In this document: piece after piece, positions 1 to 9,300 of the stretch
How positions within the stretch are numbered: position 1 is the first letter of the stretch
How the letters are laid out: each line of letters opens with the position of its first letter
Origin: an uncultured Anaeroplasmataceae bacterium
GTDB lineage: Bacteria; Bacillota_I; Bacilli_A; Acholeplasmatales; Anaeroplasmataceae
Length of the DNA stretch: 64,000 bases
Assembly (NCBI GenBank): GCA_910584005.1
Contig: CAJTXR010000003.1
Coordinates: 1-64,000, forward strand
Direction: 5' to 3'
Position numbers and translations under genes: made by a program
The notes under the pieces: generated by a model
The model's database searches: none
Told to the model about the DNA's origin: nothing
The model's input: only the letters and a program-made list of their open reading frames with translations

Positions 1-5
1 TTTTT

Positions 6-65
6 TCCTCCTAATAATTTGTTATTATTTGCAGTATAATCAGCAAAATTAACAGTTTTTGACAA
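6..65 (-). promoter_or_regulatory. Promoter and ribosome binding site of a gene off the left edge
   Basis: An AGGAGGA Shine-Dalgarno (minus strand, 12-6) is followed by A residues to position 1, so a start codon should lie just beyond the left edge. Two promoter guesses exist: TTGTCA (65-60), 18 bp, GATTAT (41-36); or a TATAAT at 88-83 with a poor -35. The ribosome site is clear, the promoter choice is not. The conserved tandem element at 116-157 lies just upstream. Confidence 0.5.
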
Positions 66-115
66 ATATTTCTATTAATTTAATTATACATTGAAATACA
101 GTTGAAAAACCACAC

Positions 116-157
116 AAATCGACCGACAGATTTTGACACATTCTGCATAAGAAAAAA
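116..157 (-). repeat. Tandem TGTC element, copy A (42 bp identical to 3556-3597)
   Basis: Read on the minus strand it holds two boxes on a 10-bp period, TGTCAAAATC then TGTCGGTCGA, ending in TT. All 42 bases match 3556-3597. It begins at the U-tract of the terminator behind the radical SAM gene and sits upstream of the next gene's promoter, which suggests an operator or activator site rather than part of a gene. Confidence 0.7.
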
Positions 158-178
158 CTTGCCAATAAATTAGCAAGT
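157..178 (-). terminator. Intrinsic terminator after the radical SAM gene
   Basis: On the minus strand a 6-bp stem ACTTGC/GCAAGT with a 10-base loop runs straight into TTTTTT. It lies about 50 bp after the stop of the radical SAM gene and closes the peptidase-lipoprotein-maturase operon. Confidence 0.75.
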
Positions 179-229
179 CTTGTAAAAGAATTCCACTTTA
201 AAACTGACAAATTCTAAAGATTACTTCAT

Positions 230-1570
230 TTAATTGCTGGTGGAATAAAAAATTTTTTTACATTCAGCAAAAGATTTTTGGGGGTTTGTATTCAAAATAG
301 TTTTAAATTTTAAGTTTTCTTTATTTCGTGACATTTTCATATTACAAAAATCGTAAACCTTTTTAAATACTTCTTCATTTAGCTTTAATTCTTCCCTTAA
401 ATAAATTGCTAAAAGAATCAAATGTTTTTTTAGTTCACATAGTACAGTATTATTTGTCACATGATTTTCTTTTTCAACTGCACATTCTCCCCCACATAAT
501 TTTTTTAAATTACAATTGAAACAATATGGATTTGTTAATTGCTGCAAGAAAAAGGATTTTCCATCTTCTTTCAAATAATGTTCTAAATTATCAAATTTAT
601 ATTTATCATATATACTTAAAGGAACACAGTGAGAGATTATCCCATCTTGAGTTAAATAAATCCGTCCTAATCCGGCATCGCATCGATTATAAGCAACATA
701 ATTCAAAAAAACTCTATTAATAAATTTACCAAAATAATCATCTCCGTTTAATATAGCCAATAGGATTTTCAAATCACCATTTAGTGCTTTTTCTACTAAA
801 ATTTGAGTTAAACGCTCATATTCTTTTTTCCAAAAATTTATATCATCAAAAGTAAATAAAGATGAATTGTCTAATCTTGCGGGTTTAATGCTTATTGTTG
901 GAAAGTATTGACATAATTCTTCTATGGTTTTTACTAGATTAAATCGTTGTTTCCCAATAGTTACTGCACATCCAAGAAATGTTTTATCTTCTATTTCTAA
1001 AATATTTTTTATTATAATGTCATAACTTGACTTTCCATTTTTTAAAGGCCTATTTTTATCATGAACCCCTTTAGGTCCATCTAAACTTATACCAAACAAA
1101 ACTCCTTTACTTTTTAATAGAGTTGAAACTTTTTTTGTCAAAAGAATACCGTTTGTAACAAATGTGATCAAAACTTCTTTTCTTAGTTTTTCAGACATTT
1201 CATCAGCATATTGTACGGCATCTAAAATAAAAGGTAAATTTAAAAGAGGTTCTCTTTCTCCACTTAAATCAATATAAAAACGATTTTTATTTAGATTCTG
1301 ATTTATAATAAAATTTAAATAAGGAATAAAGTTTTCAAACTCTATTAATTTTTTATCTTTTAATTTAGAAAAACAATACTTACATTCTAAATTGCATTGG
1401 GTAGAAGACTGCAGACAGATGGTCAATGATGGATAGGTGTTATCGGATACTACGGGAACACCATCATTTGAAAAATGATCAATATATTCTATATATTGGT
1501 TATTATAAGAGGCTTGTCCGTTAGTTAAAGAATAATATATTTTCTTATTTAATATTTCAAATGTTATCAT
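230..1570 (-). CDS. Radical SAM/SPASM-domain peptide or protein maturase
   Basis: A 446-residue radical SAM enzyme. The cluster-binding CxxxCxxC is C59, C63 and C66 (CNLECKYC). The C-terminal third carries a SPASM-type set of Cys: CDAGLG, then CFNC and CGGEC. SPASM enzymes of this size hold auxiliary Fe-S clusters and usually modify a peptide or protein, by thioether, carbon-carbon or formylglycine chemistry. It is the last gene of a three-gene operon: its ATG shares four bases (ATGA) with the stop of the lipoprotein gene, and the first gene encodes a papain-like peptidase ending in a Cys-rich tail. No separate peptide precursor gene is obvious, so the substrate may be that tail or a protein elsewhere. 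The family call is secure; reaction and substrate are inference. Confidence 0.88.
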   Translation of the reverse strand: MITFEILNKKIYYSLTNGQASYNNQYIEYIDHFSNDGVPVVSDNTYPSLTICLQSSTQCNLECKYCFSKLKDKKLIEFENFIPYLNFIINQNLNKNRFYIDLSGEREPLLNLPFILDAVQYADEMSEKLRKEVLITFVTNGILLTKKVSTLLKSKGVLFGISLDGPKGVHDKNRPLKNGKSSYDIIIKNILEIEDKTFLGCAVTIGKQRFNLVKTIEELCQYFPTISIKPARLDNSSLFTFDDINFWKKEYERLTQILVEKALNGDLKILLAILNGDDYFGKFINRVFLNYVAYNRCDAGLGRIYLTQDGIISHCVPLSIYDKYKFDNLEHYLKEDGKSFFLQQLTNPYCFNCNLKKLCGGECAVEKENHVTNNTVLCELKKHLILLAIYLREELKLNEEVFKKVYDFCNMKMSRNKENLKFKTILNTNPQKSFAECKKIFYSTSN

Positions 1571-2064
1571 ACCATATCAAAATAATATGAAACTGTTTCT
1601 TTTACATTTGAAGCAGAATCAATCAAATTACAATCAATTTTAACTTTAACATTTTTCGCTTCTTCTTTATTTTTATTTCTTGTTGGTTTTAAGATAAACA
1701 AAAACTCTTTCATTTCAGAAGTTTCAATTACCGCAGATTTTTCTGCAGTTCCAATTTGAATAAAGGATCCTTTCTCTTCAAAAAGACAATTTTTCCATGT
1801 GATTAGCATATTTTCATAAACTAACCACTGTCCCTTACTTAAATCTCCCATAGAATTTACATCTATTTTTTTAACGGTAAAATAAGTATCTTTAGTAATT
1901 GTAAGTCCATATTTATCTTCTTTGGCATTTGTCTGAGCAAAAATATATTGGCCTTCTTTTAATTCTATAAATTGATCTTTTGAACAAGAAACTGTAACCA
2001 TTAGTAAAAAGATTCCTAAAATCAAAATTAAATATGGTTTTAACAAGTTAAAAATACGCCGCAT
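1567..2064 (-). CDS. Putative lipoprotein of a radical SAM/peptidase operon
   Basis: About 165 residues if translation starts at the ATG at 2064. That start has GGGAGAG about seven bases upstream; the upstream ATG at 2079 overlaps this ribosome site and is less likely. The N-terminus has two Arg, a hydrophobic stretch of about 18 residues and VTVSC with Cys27, a slightly atypical lipobox, suggesting a lipoprotein or exported anchored protein. The rest is polar and beta-rich and I recognise no family. The start lies within the last codons of the peptidase gene and the stop overlaps the radical SAM start, so the three are translationally coupled. It may hold the peptidase or the modified product at the membrane; this is inference. 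Confidence 0.65.
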   Translation of the reverse strand: MRRIFNLLKPYLILILGIFLLMVTVSCSKDQFIELKEGQYIFAQTNAKEDKYGLTITKDTYFTVKKIDVNSMGDLSKGQWLVYENMLITWKNCLFEEKGSFIQIGTAEKSAVIETSEMKEFLFILKPTRNKNKEEAKNVKVKIDCNLIDSASNVKETVSYYFDMV

Positions 2065-3365
2065 CCACATCTCTCCCATCCTAATGAATTAATAAAATAT
2101 GTTTTATGTTCATGATAGCTATTATTATATAAAGCATAAACTCCGCCTTCATTAAACAATCCAAGTTTATTAATAATTACTTGAGTGTCCCCTCTCCATC
2201 CCCAGTGACACAACAACTTGCCATTATCAAAAACTCCATACACAACAACAGCATGATTATAATCGGATGAAGAAAATAAATTAAACTTTCCAAAATATAT
2301 TGCTGGAAATCCATCTTTGATCGGATCTTCAATTGTACTGAACATAGAATAATAAACATAATGGCTATAGGATTTATTCTTTCCCTCCATAAAGTCATCA
2401 ACTGCTTTCTTCATATCTCCTAGGACAGATCCACCAATGGAATTTCCCCAAACTTGATTTGGAAAATCATTAGATATTGTCGGTACACTTTTTCCATACT
2501 CTCCACGAGATGGTGTTATAAACCGTCGAGATTCAGAAGAAGAGAAATAACCTGCACTTCTAAACACTTCATGATAAGTTAAAATCATGCTTAAAGCAGT
2601 ATAACCACAAATGTCTGTAGAATTTCGAGGAAATCCATCATTGTTATATTTAAAATACCACGAATATGGAACTTCAATTTCAGCTTTTACAATACTAGAA
2701 TTGAAATCAACATTGCCAGTGCCTTCTCCAGATCCACCACTTTTTGATTTTCTTTTATTATTTAGACTTGTTAAATCATGCCCTATCGTATTATCTGACA
2801 TAAATTGTATATTATCTTGTTTTATTTCTTTTTTCAATAAAGAAATTGTGTTTTTTGAAAATTCTTTAAGTTTCGTAATTTCGGTTTGTTGAATATTTTT
2901 TTGATTTTGTAAATCTTGAAAATTTCCTGTTACATAATTTTTGTCATAATATCCACCCATAAAAACGTATTTTTGACTATTTGTTGTTAAATTACAATTT
3001 TTATATGGTGATTCAGCAAAAGGGGATAGTTCAGTAAAATCTCCGCTATCTACACAATAAATACCATATCCGATTGGATTAAATTCTACCAATACAAATA
3101 AATTATCATCAAAATCCTTAAGAACTCCACTTCTACTAATGGAGTAAGAAGAGTTTTGAGTATATTTCATGACTTCATTTAACATAATTAATTCCACGTT
3201 TGCCAATTCTTTTTGACTTAAAGATGACTTTGAATTTAATTTAGATGGGATAATACTAGGAACATTTTGAAGGGGTATTTTTTTAAAAACATTAGAATCT
3301 GCTGGTTTTATTCCACTAGTTAAAGAAGAGGAAACTAAACCCAATAAAATTAAATAATCAATCAT
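2040..3365 (-). CDS. Papain-like (C10/C39-type) cysteine peptidase with Cys-rich C-terminus
   Basis: 441 residues. The catalytic core is C-terminal: Cys253 in TDICGYTALSMILTYHE and His371 in YNHAVVVYG, followed by CHWGWRGD. These match the Cys/His/Trp-Gly-Trp layout of streptopain-like (C10) and C39-like peptidases. Residues 20-230 are variable, with a Gly/Ser linker near 207-217, and could be a propeptide. The N-terminus is hydrophobic (residues 3-16) but lacks a basic start, so a signal peptide is possible rather than certain. The last nine residues, CGCGVFLTC, hold three of the four Cys after residue 300, next to a maturase gene. The start is supported by AAGGAAAG about eight bases upstream. 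It may process or carry the radical SAM product; this is inference. Confidence 0.78.
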   Translation of the reverse strand: MIDYLILLGLVSSSLTSGIKPADSNVFKKIPLQNVPSIIPSKLNSKSSLSQKELANVELIMLNEVMKYTQNSSYSISRSGVLKDFDDNLFVLVEFNPIGYGIYCVDSGDFTELSPFAESPYKNCNLTTNSQKYVFMGGYYDKNYVTGNFQDLQNQKNIQQTEITKLKEFSKNTISLLKKEIKQDNIQFMSDNTIGHDLTSLNNKRKSKSGGSGEGTGNVDFNSSIVKAEIEVPYSWYFKYNNDGFPRNSTDICGYTALSMILTYHEVFRSAGYFSSSESRRFITPSRGEYGKSVPTISNDFPNQVWGNSIGGSVLGDMKKAVDDFMEGKNKSYSHYVYYSMFSTIEDPIKDGFPAIYFGKFNLFSSSDYNHAVVVYGVFDNGKLLCHWGWRGDTQVIINKLGLFNEGGVYALYNNSYHEHKTYFINSLGWERCGCGVFLTC

Positions 3366-3382
3366 AAAAACTTTCCTTTCTT

Positions 3383-3440
3383 TTATTTTGTAATCTTACT
3401 TGTAAAACAAAAAGCAAAAAATATTGTCACTCCTCCTTTC
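3383..3440 (-). promoter_or_regulatory. Orphan strong ribosome site, possible 15-codon leader ORF
   Basis: About 70 bases before the peptidase start the minus strand has AAAGGAGG with no gene of usual size behind it. A GTG at 3430 opens 15 codons (MTIFFAFCFTSKITK) to a TAA at 3383-3385, but the spacing to AGGAGG is too short. It could be a leader peptide, a decayed gene start or chance. Confidence 0.25.
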
Positions 3441-3503
3441 CTTTTTAATTTTTTATATTTTTAAAATTTAAATTTTTTTATAAATCGATATCTTACCAAT
3501 TTC

Positions 3504-3532
3504 ATTATATAAGATTTAATTTTACAAATAAA
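3504..3532 (-). promoter_or_regulatory. Promoter of the peptidase/radical SAM operon
   Basis: TATAAT (3509-3504) with a 17-bp spacer from TTTATT (3532-3527). The -35 box is poor, as expected of an activated promoter. The tandem element at 3556-3597 ends about 47 bp before the -10. Confidence 0.5.
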
Positions 3533-3555
3533 GTATCCAAACATATTTTTTAAAT

Positions 3556-3597
3556 AAATCGACCGACAGATTTTGACACATTCTGCATAAGAAAAAA
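3556..3597 (-). repeat. Tandem TGTC element, copy B (identical to 116-157)
   Basis: 42 bp identical to copy A, with boxes TGTCAAAATC and TGTCGGTCGA on the minus strand. It lies between the galE terminator and the peptidase promoter. Two exact copies 3.4 kb apart bracket the radical SAM operon, so they could also be recombination sites. The shared placement upstream of promoters, including diverged copy C, favours a regulator site. Confidence 0.7.
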
Positions 3598-3623
3598 GCC
3601 ATTAGGTTTTTACTCCTAATAGC
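3598..3623 (-). terminator. Intrinsic terminator after galE
   Basis: On the minus strand the stem GCTATTAGG/CCTAATGGC (one G-T pair) is followed by TTTTTT, ten bases after the galE stop. Confidence 0.75.
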
Positions 3624-3633
3624 TTTTATATGC

Positions 3634-4647
3634 TTAATCCTTATATCCTCGGGGATTTTGACTCTGCCATTTCCATAAAGAACTGCACATTTCTTCTATT
3701 CCCAGTTCAGCTTTCCATCCCAATTCCTTATATGCCTTTGATGCATCCGCATAGCATGCAGCAATATCTCCATCTCTTCTTGGTTTTATAGCAAAAGGCA
3801 AATTCTTTCCGCACGCTTTTTCAAAAGCATGAATCATGTCTAATACACTATATCCAATTCCTGTTCCTAAATTATATGTATAAACCCCTGGCTTATTTAC
3901 TTTTGCAATTGCTGCCACATGACCTTTAGCTAAATCAACCACATGAATATAATCACGTACTCCTGTTCCATCTTCCGTATCATAATCATTACCAAACACA
4001 CCAATTTCTTTTAACTCGCCAGTAGCTACTTTTGCAATATAAGGCGTTAAGTTATTTGGAATTCCTTGTGGATCTTCACCAATTAAACCACTTTCATGGG
4101 CACCAACAGGATTAAAATAACGCAATAATATGATTGTCCATTCATCATCAGATTTATAAACATCTTTTAACATAATCTCTTGAAAATATTTAGAGGTTCC
4201 ATAAGGATTGGTCGTTCCCCCAACCTTACAATACTCATCTAAAGGTAACCGTTCTGGTGAACCATAAACCGTTGCTGAAGAAGAAAATACAAGTTTTTTT
4301 ACTCCATGTCTTCGCATGACATTTAATAAAACCAATGTTCCATATAAATTATTATCATAATACTCAATTGGTTTAGCACAAGATTCTCCTACTGCTTTTA
4401 ACCCTGCGAAATGAATGACTGCCTCTATTTTATGGCATTGAAAAATTCTTTCTAAAAGAGCTTCATCTCGAATATCTCCTTCATAAAAATCAATTTTTTT
4501 ATTTGTAATTTTTTGAACACGCTCTAAACTTTTTGAAGATGAATTCATCAAATTATCTACAACAACTACTTCATACCCACTATTTAGTAGTTCCACACAT
4601 GTATGAGAACCGATATATCCAGCTCCACCTGTTATTAAAATTTTCAT
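3634..4647 (-). CDS. galE: UDP-glucose 4-epimerase
   Basis: A 337-residue extended SDR of usual GalE length. The NAD-binding GGAGYIGS is at residues 7-14, Ser124 is in FSSSATVYG, and the catalytic Tyr149/Lys153 are in NPYGTSKYFQE. The C-terminus keeps the GalE-type NPRGY ending. It interconverts UDP-glucose and UDP-galactose (or the GlcNAc/GalNAc pair) in the cytoplasm. It stands alone, with a consensus promoter and its own terminator. It probably supplies UDP-galactose to the polysaccharide operon elsewhere in the window and to central metabolism. GalE is strongly supported; which substrate pair it prefers cannot be read from sequence. Confidence 0.95.
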   Translation of the reverse strand: MKILITGGAGYIGSHTCVELLNSGYEVVVVDNLMNSSSKSLERVQKITNKKIDFYEGDIRDEALLERIFQCHKIEAVIHFAGLKAVGESCAKPIEYYDNNLYGTLVLLNVMRRHGVKKLVFSSSATVYGSPERLPLDEYCKVGGTTNPYGTSKYFQEIMLKDVYKSDDEWTIILLRYFNPVGAHESGLIGEDPQGIPNNLTPYIAKVATGELKEIGVFGNDYDTEDGTGVRDYIHVVDLAKGHVAAIAKVNKPGVYTYNLGTGIGYSVLDMIHAFEKACGKNLPFAIKPRRDGDIAACYADASKAYKELGWKAELGIEEMCSSLWKWQSQNPRGYKD

Positions 4648-4673
4648 TCTACTCCTCCTAGCTTAATATAAAT

Positions 4674-4702
4674 ATTATAACAATTTATACTTAGCTTGTC
4701 AA
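4674..4702 (-). promoter_or_regulatory. Consensus promoter of galE
   Basis: Perfect TTGACA (4702-4697), 17-bp spacer, perfect TATAAT (4679-4674), then TAGGAGGAG before the galE ATG. This should be a strong vegetative promoter. Confidence 0.85.
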
Positions 4703-4819
4703 AAAATATAAATAATTATTCTAACTATCACTTAATTTCCAATCATTATCTACTCTTTTAATAATACAAATGTTAAATTCAGATTTTTTTGAGCTGAACT
4801 ATTAATATAATATAATTTT

Positions 4820-5437
4820 TTATTTTATTAATGATACTATACCAAAAATTATAGTTAAAAAAATACCAATTATAGTAAGGATAGTTGCTAATCTCGTTTT
4901 TCTTTGTTCCTTTCCTATTAGATTCTCTTTCAAAAGTAATTCAGAAGATAATTCTTTTAAATTATTTTTTCCTATCTTAGAATTATTAGTATCGAAAGCC
5001 AAACTTATATTCTTCAATAAAGATGCTTCTTTGCTTGACAAAAGAGAAAAAGGATCCTCTTTATTAATTCTATTTAAAATCTCCAATATAAATTTACGCA
5101 ATTCATTTATTTCTTCAATTGTCGTTTTTTTGGGAATTTTCAATTTATAAAATGTCTTAGAATCTATACAATAAATACAATAATTTAGCAACTCTATTAA
5201 TTTATAATTACATAAACAACTTATATCTATTGTTAATTGATTATAATTAATTTTCAATACTTCAATAGATTGATCTATATCCATTTTAGTTAAATAAATT
5301 GTATTTAGAATATTATAAAATTTTTCATATGTTTTCTTTTTTTTGCTATTATTAAATAAAAAATAGAAAACAAAAATAAAATAAGCAATATAAAAAACAA
5401 CAAACATAATCATAACCAAAATCAATTGCCAAGCCAT
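4820..5437 (-). CDS. Membrane protein with N- and C-terminal TM segments, fourth gene of the putative defence operon
   Basis: 205 residues, no family recognised. A long hydrophobic N-terminal segment (residues 3-28) and one at the C-terminus (about 184-203) enclose a polar, helical middle rich in Lys, Glu and Asn. This would put both ends in the membrane and the middle in the cytoplasm. It starts 10 bp after the preceding gene with TAGGAG eight bases before ATG, so it belongs to the four-gene operon starting at 13722. Small terminal-TM proteins are frequent effectors or anchors in phage-defence operons, which makes a membrane-disrupting or scaffold role reasonable; this is inference. Only a weak hairpin follows the stop (about 4776-4800). 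Confidence 0.6.
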   Translation of the reverse strand: MAWQLILVMIMFVVFYIAYFIFVFYFLFNNSKKKKTYEKFYNILNTIYLTKMDIDQSIEVLKINYNQLTIDISCLCNYKLIELLNYCIYCIDSKTFYKLKIPKKTTIEEINELRKFILEILNRINKEDPFSLLSSKEASLLKNISLAFDTNNSKIGKNNLKELSSELLLKENLIGKEQRKTRLATILTIIGIFLTIIFGIVSLIK

Positions 5438-5447
5438 AATAACACTC

Positions 5448-6350
5448 CTATAAACTATTTTCTTTTAAATTTATATCATCATATGTATTCCATAAATAAT
5501 CAAAATGACATTCCAAATCGACAATCGTATTTCTTACCTTATTATTTCTTCTAGTAGTATAGTTTTCTTTTTCTAACTCACCATTTTTATTTTTTATACT
5601 ATCAGATAGTATTTCAACATAATTTTCACGATCTTCATCTCTAAATTCGCCTTTAAACATAATAGTGTTTCTTGGTGAACATACAGGAATGATGGAGTTA
5701 TACCAGCCTTTAATCACTTTCTCTTCTTCTTTAAAATATCCTAAATAAAATGGAACCCTATATTCTGTATTATATTGTCTTACTGATATTTTTCCATAAG
5801 TAGAAAGTTCTTGAATTTTATTTAACACGAATTTAATCTCTTCAGATTGCCTATTCTCCCGTTCTGCCTCTTTGGAATCTAACGCATCCAATTGATTTGT
5901 AATTTCTTGAACAAAATCGCTATCTTCTTTCGCAATCAATAGCCTTATTTCACATCCTCGTTTTAATGCATTAATGATTTTGTTTTCATTCTTTAAAATA
6001 AAATTTTTACCACAAACTACCATTATTTTTATTAAATAAGCATTTGAAAATAAATTAGAATTTTCTGAATAAGTTAATATTCCGTTTCGATTTACTCCTG
6101 TAATTCCTTGTGACTCTAAATCCAAGGCCTGTCTTGTGATTTTTGAATTCTTTTTTAATTCTCCACTAATAAACCAAGCAATTAATAAAGTTTGAAATAA
6201 TGCTAAAATAACTTTAATAACTTCAGTTGTTAAAAATCTTACATCTTTAAAAATATTTAGGGTCCATTCTAAAATCAATAAAATAATTGAAGTTAATACT
6301 CCTGCAATTAATAAAACTAAATAAATGTTTATTCTACTTTTTTTCTTCAT
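5448..6350 (-). CDS. Two-TM protein with degenerate PLD-like (DUF5919-type) cytoplasmic domain
   Basis: 300 residues. Two TM helices (about 8-29 and 41-62) are followed by a soluble domain. The strand-helix pattern KIMVVCGKNF, then GCEIRLLIAKED, then ISVRQYN, and the ending HFDYLWNTY, resembles the phospholipase-D-like fold of DUF5919 proteins. I see no HKD catalytic motif, so a binding or sensing role is likelier than nuclease activity. The ATG overlaps the 3' end of the 1985-residue gene by 17 bases, with AAGGTG about eight bases upstream, showing coupled expression. In the operon it could be the membrane effector or a receptor for a nucleotide-like signal. The fold assignment is moderate; the role is inference. 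Confidence 0.6.
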   Translation of the reverse strand: MKKKSRINIYLVLLIAGVLTSIILLILEWTLNIFKDVRFLTTEVIKVILALFQTLLIAWFISGELKKNSKITRQALDLESQGITGVNRNGILTYSENSNLFSNAYLIKIMVVCGKNFILKNENKIINALKRGCEIRLLIAKEDSDFVQEITNQLDALDSKEAERENRQSEEIKFVLNKIQELSTYGKISVRQYNTEYRVPFYLGYFKEEEKVIKGWYNSIIPVCSPRNTIMFKGEFRDEDRENYVEILSDSIKNKNGELEKENYTTRRNNKVRNTIVDLECHFDYLWNTYDDINLKENSL

Positions 6351-9300
6351 TTTTTATCACCTTATTATCAATTTCAAATTCTTCATTTTTTGCAAACTTT
6401 ACTTCATTATATGATATTTCACCTTCCTTAGAATCATAGAATATAGCTCCTTCTATTATTCTTATACCATCTTTCCCTGCATTATCTTGATAAATATGAT
6501 TATGACCTCCCAAAATTAATTTAACATTATTTTTTACCAATACCTGTTTTATTTCATTTAAATTGTTTTGATCATAAATAGAAGCCCAATAATCCTTTGC
6601 AATCTCAGATAATATTTCTATATTAAAATGAATCGATTCTGAAATAAAATGATTCATTTTAATATACTCTTGATAATCTTTTAAATTTCCTTCATAACCA
6701 TCCATACCCATAATTATATTCTCATTAATTCCTAACATCTCAAGAATTTTTGTTGCTTCCTCAATGGAGGAAAAATAGGAAATATTATTATCTCTTTGCT
6801 CCAATAATTTTTTATATAAATAATATAAAAACATAAATCCGCTTAAATTAAATTTATCATAATAAGGATATACTTTATGTTTACTATCTATTTCAAATGC
6901 CCATTGACAAATTTTTTTTGAAAATTTTTTAACTTGAGAAAAATAAATATCTTTTTTACTAGTTGAACTTTCAAAAACGGTATTATTATTTTTACTATTT
7001 ATATTTTCATTCATAATATTATTTATTATTTCCGAACAAATATTTAATATAGAGTTTTTATTTTTTGATTCACTTAATGAGTCAGTCAAATCATAAAGAT
7101 AAGCAAGTGGACTTATAATTTTTCCGATTTCGCCACCACCTTTATCTACCAAATAGTCAGCATCGAACATTGGAGTGTGGTGCATTAATGCAATAAGTGT
7201 CAGATTCTTTCCATTCATTTTATTTTTTTCTTTAAGAAACTCATCTAATTTTTTTAAAATTTCTTTTTTTATACCTACTCTATTTTGGCGATGAGAAGAA
7301 GATAATGAAGCAGTATTTAATAAAATAAAACCAAAACCAAACTCTTCATAATCATCACAATAAAAACACAAGTCATTTTTTAATACTTTTCTAGTTTTTA
7401 AACTTTTTTTCATAAAGTAAGAAGCAAAATTTAAATAATATGCAAATTTAATGCTTGCGTTAGCTTCAGATAAAATGCTTGGCGGAACCGTAACCCTTAA
7501 ATTTCTTGCGACATTACTAGATATTCCTTCATTCATTGAACTATAATCGTGGTTCCCTGGAACTATCAACACACGATTGTCCCATTCATCCCCATAAACT
7601 TGTGACAGTATAATTTTAAAAGCATCGAAAAATTTGGTATATCGCTCATCTATTTGATTTGCTTGGTCCGCACCATTAATTATATCCCCTGTAATAACTA
7701 TGATATCATATTTTTTATTCTTGCTGGAAATTACCGATTTTAGACCGCTTATTATTTTCTGGTCATCTTTTTCTTGATAGTGTATATCGGTAATATGCAA
7801 GATTCGTTTCTCTTTTATATCAAAAGGCTTAACTTGTAAAAACTCTTTAGTAGAAATTTTGGCATAGTCTAAAGAAAATATATCAATAAGTCTATTTTTT
7901 ACAAATAATACTGATTTTGCTCTATACATTTTTTGAACTTCATCTTGAATTCTTTTAGAATAGTGAGGTTGAGAATTCTTATAATAGTAGAGCATAATTA
8001 ATATAAACTTTTGTTCACCTTCAATTTTTTCAAAAACATTCTGTCTTTTTATACGAATTGGAATTTTCAAAAAGATAATATCAATATTACTATTTTTTAT
8101 GTTAATGCTATTATAAGACTCGGTATTTTCTTCATCATATAGTAAGTTTTCAAATGAATCATCATTAGAAATACCATTTTCTTCATAATCTAATATACAT
8201 TCTAACAACTCCATTTTTTCATTATTCTCAAATAGAGTATTATCTTTTACCCGCCATAATATCATATCTTCTTTTTGTCGTTTTTCATCACAAAGAGAAA
8301 AAGAAATTGCATCAGCAAAACTTACATTCATCATGAATGTAGCAATAGCACCATAAATATCTCTTAAATCATTAATAACGTGCTTTTCTAAAGCTATTTT
8401 TATAGACGCGTAATATTTTAATAAAGCAATAATAAATTTTTTTAATTCTTTCAAGTTATTATTTTGATCTAAAATAGGCAAATACTTATAAATATAAGAA
8501 TAGAATGCAGAAAATTCATTCTGCAAAGAATCATCGTCATATTTTAAATATTGAAGAATTGCTTTACCATTTTCTTTAAATTTTTGTTGAATATAAACAA
8601 AATAACTATCATAAATTCCTTTGTCTTCATTAGGAATTTTAAAATCGTTTGGATTGTCCTTTAAAATTGTTTTATTAAGCAAACTATCAATAGAATTAAA
8701 TATAATTGTTGTATTTTCTAATGCTAAAGATTTTAAAATTTCATTTTTTAAACCATTTTCTTTTTGGCTAGAAAATAATTCCAATTTTTTCTCTAATAAG
8801 ACACTTCTACTAATTTCCTCATTATATGTAACCGCCCATTTTGCAATAAATTGATAGGTTAATTTAATTTCACTTTTAAACCCGATTTTATATTTTTTTA
8901 TTTCCGCCAAAGAAAATTTCTTAGATTTTAAATAACTTTCAAATTTATCTTCAAACCACGAAACTAATCCCCCTGGGTTAAACAATTTAGAAATTGTTTC
9001 ATTCCTAATCACATATGTAGAGTCCAAAAAAGATATATTTTCTAAAATATCAAAATAAAAAATGAAGAGTTGCATAAAATCAGTATCACAATTATAGGTA
9101 ACATCTAAATCTTTTTCTTTTAACACCGATTTGTCGTTCTCACGGCATAAAATAATTTCGCAAAGAAACATAAAATTCTCTTTAGCGTTTTTATCTAAGT
9201 TTATATTGGAAATTTGTTTATTTAATATTTCTTTTAAAGTTTTTTTAAATGAATTAGCAGGAATTTGCTTATTGGATCTAAATCTTACAACATCTTGTAT

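Noticed and set aside
526..720. Plus-strand ORFs throughout the window
   Set aside because: All overlap well-supported minus-strand genes, have no ribosome site and give no recognisable protein.
116..3597. Insertion sequence or att sites bounding the radical SAM operon
   Set aside because: No transposase or integrase is present, and the third copy of the motif before another promoter fits a regulator site better.
5448..6350. Active phospholipase-D-type nuclease
   Set aside because: No HKD motif is visible in the PLD-like domain.
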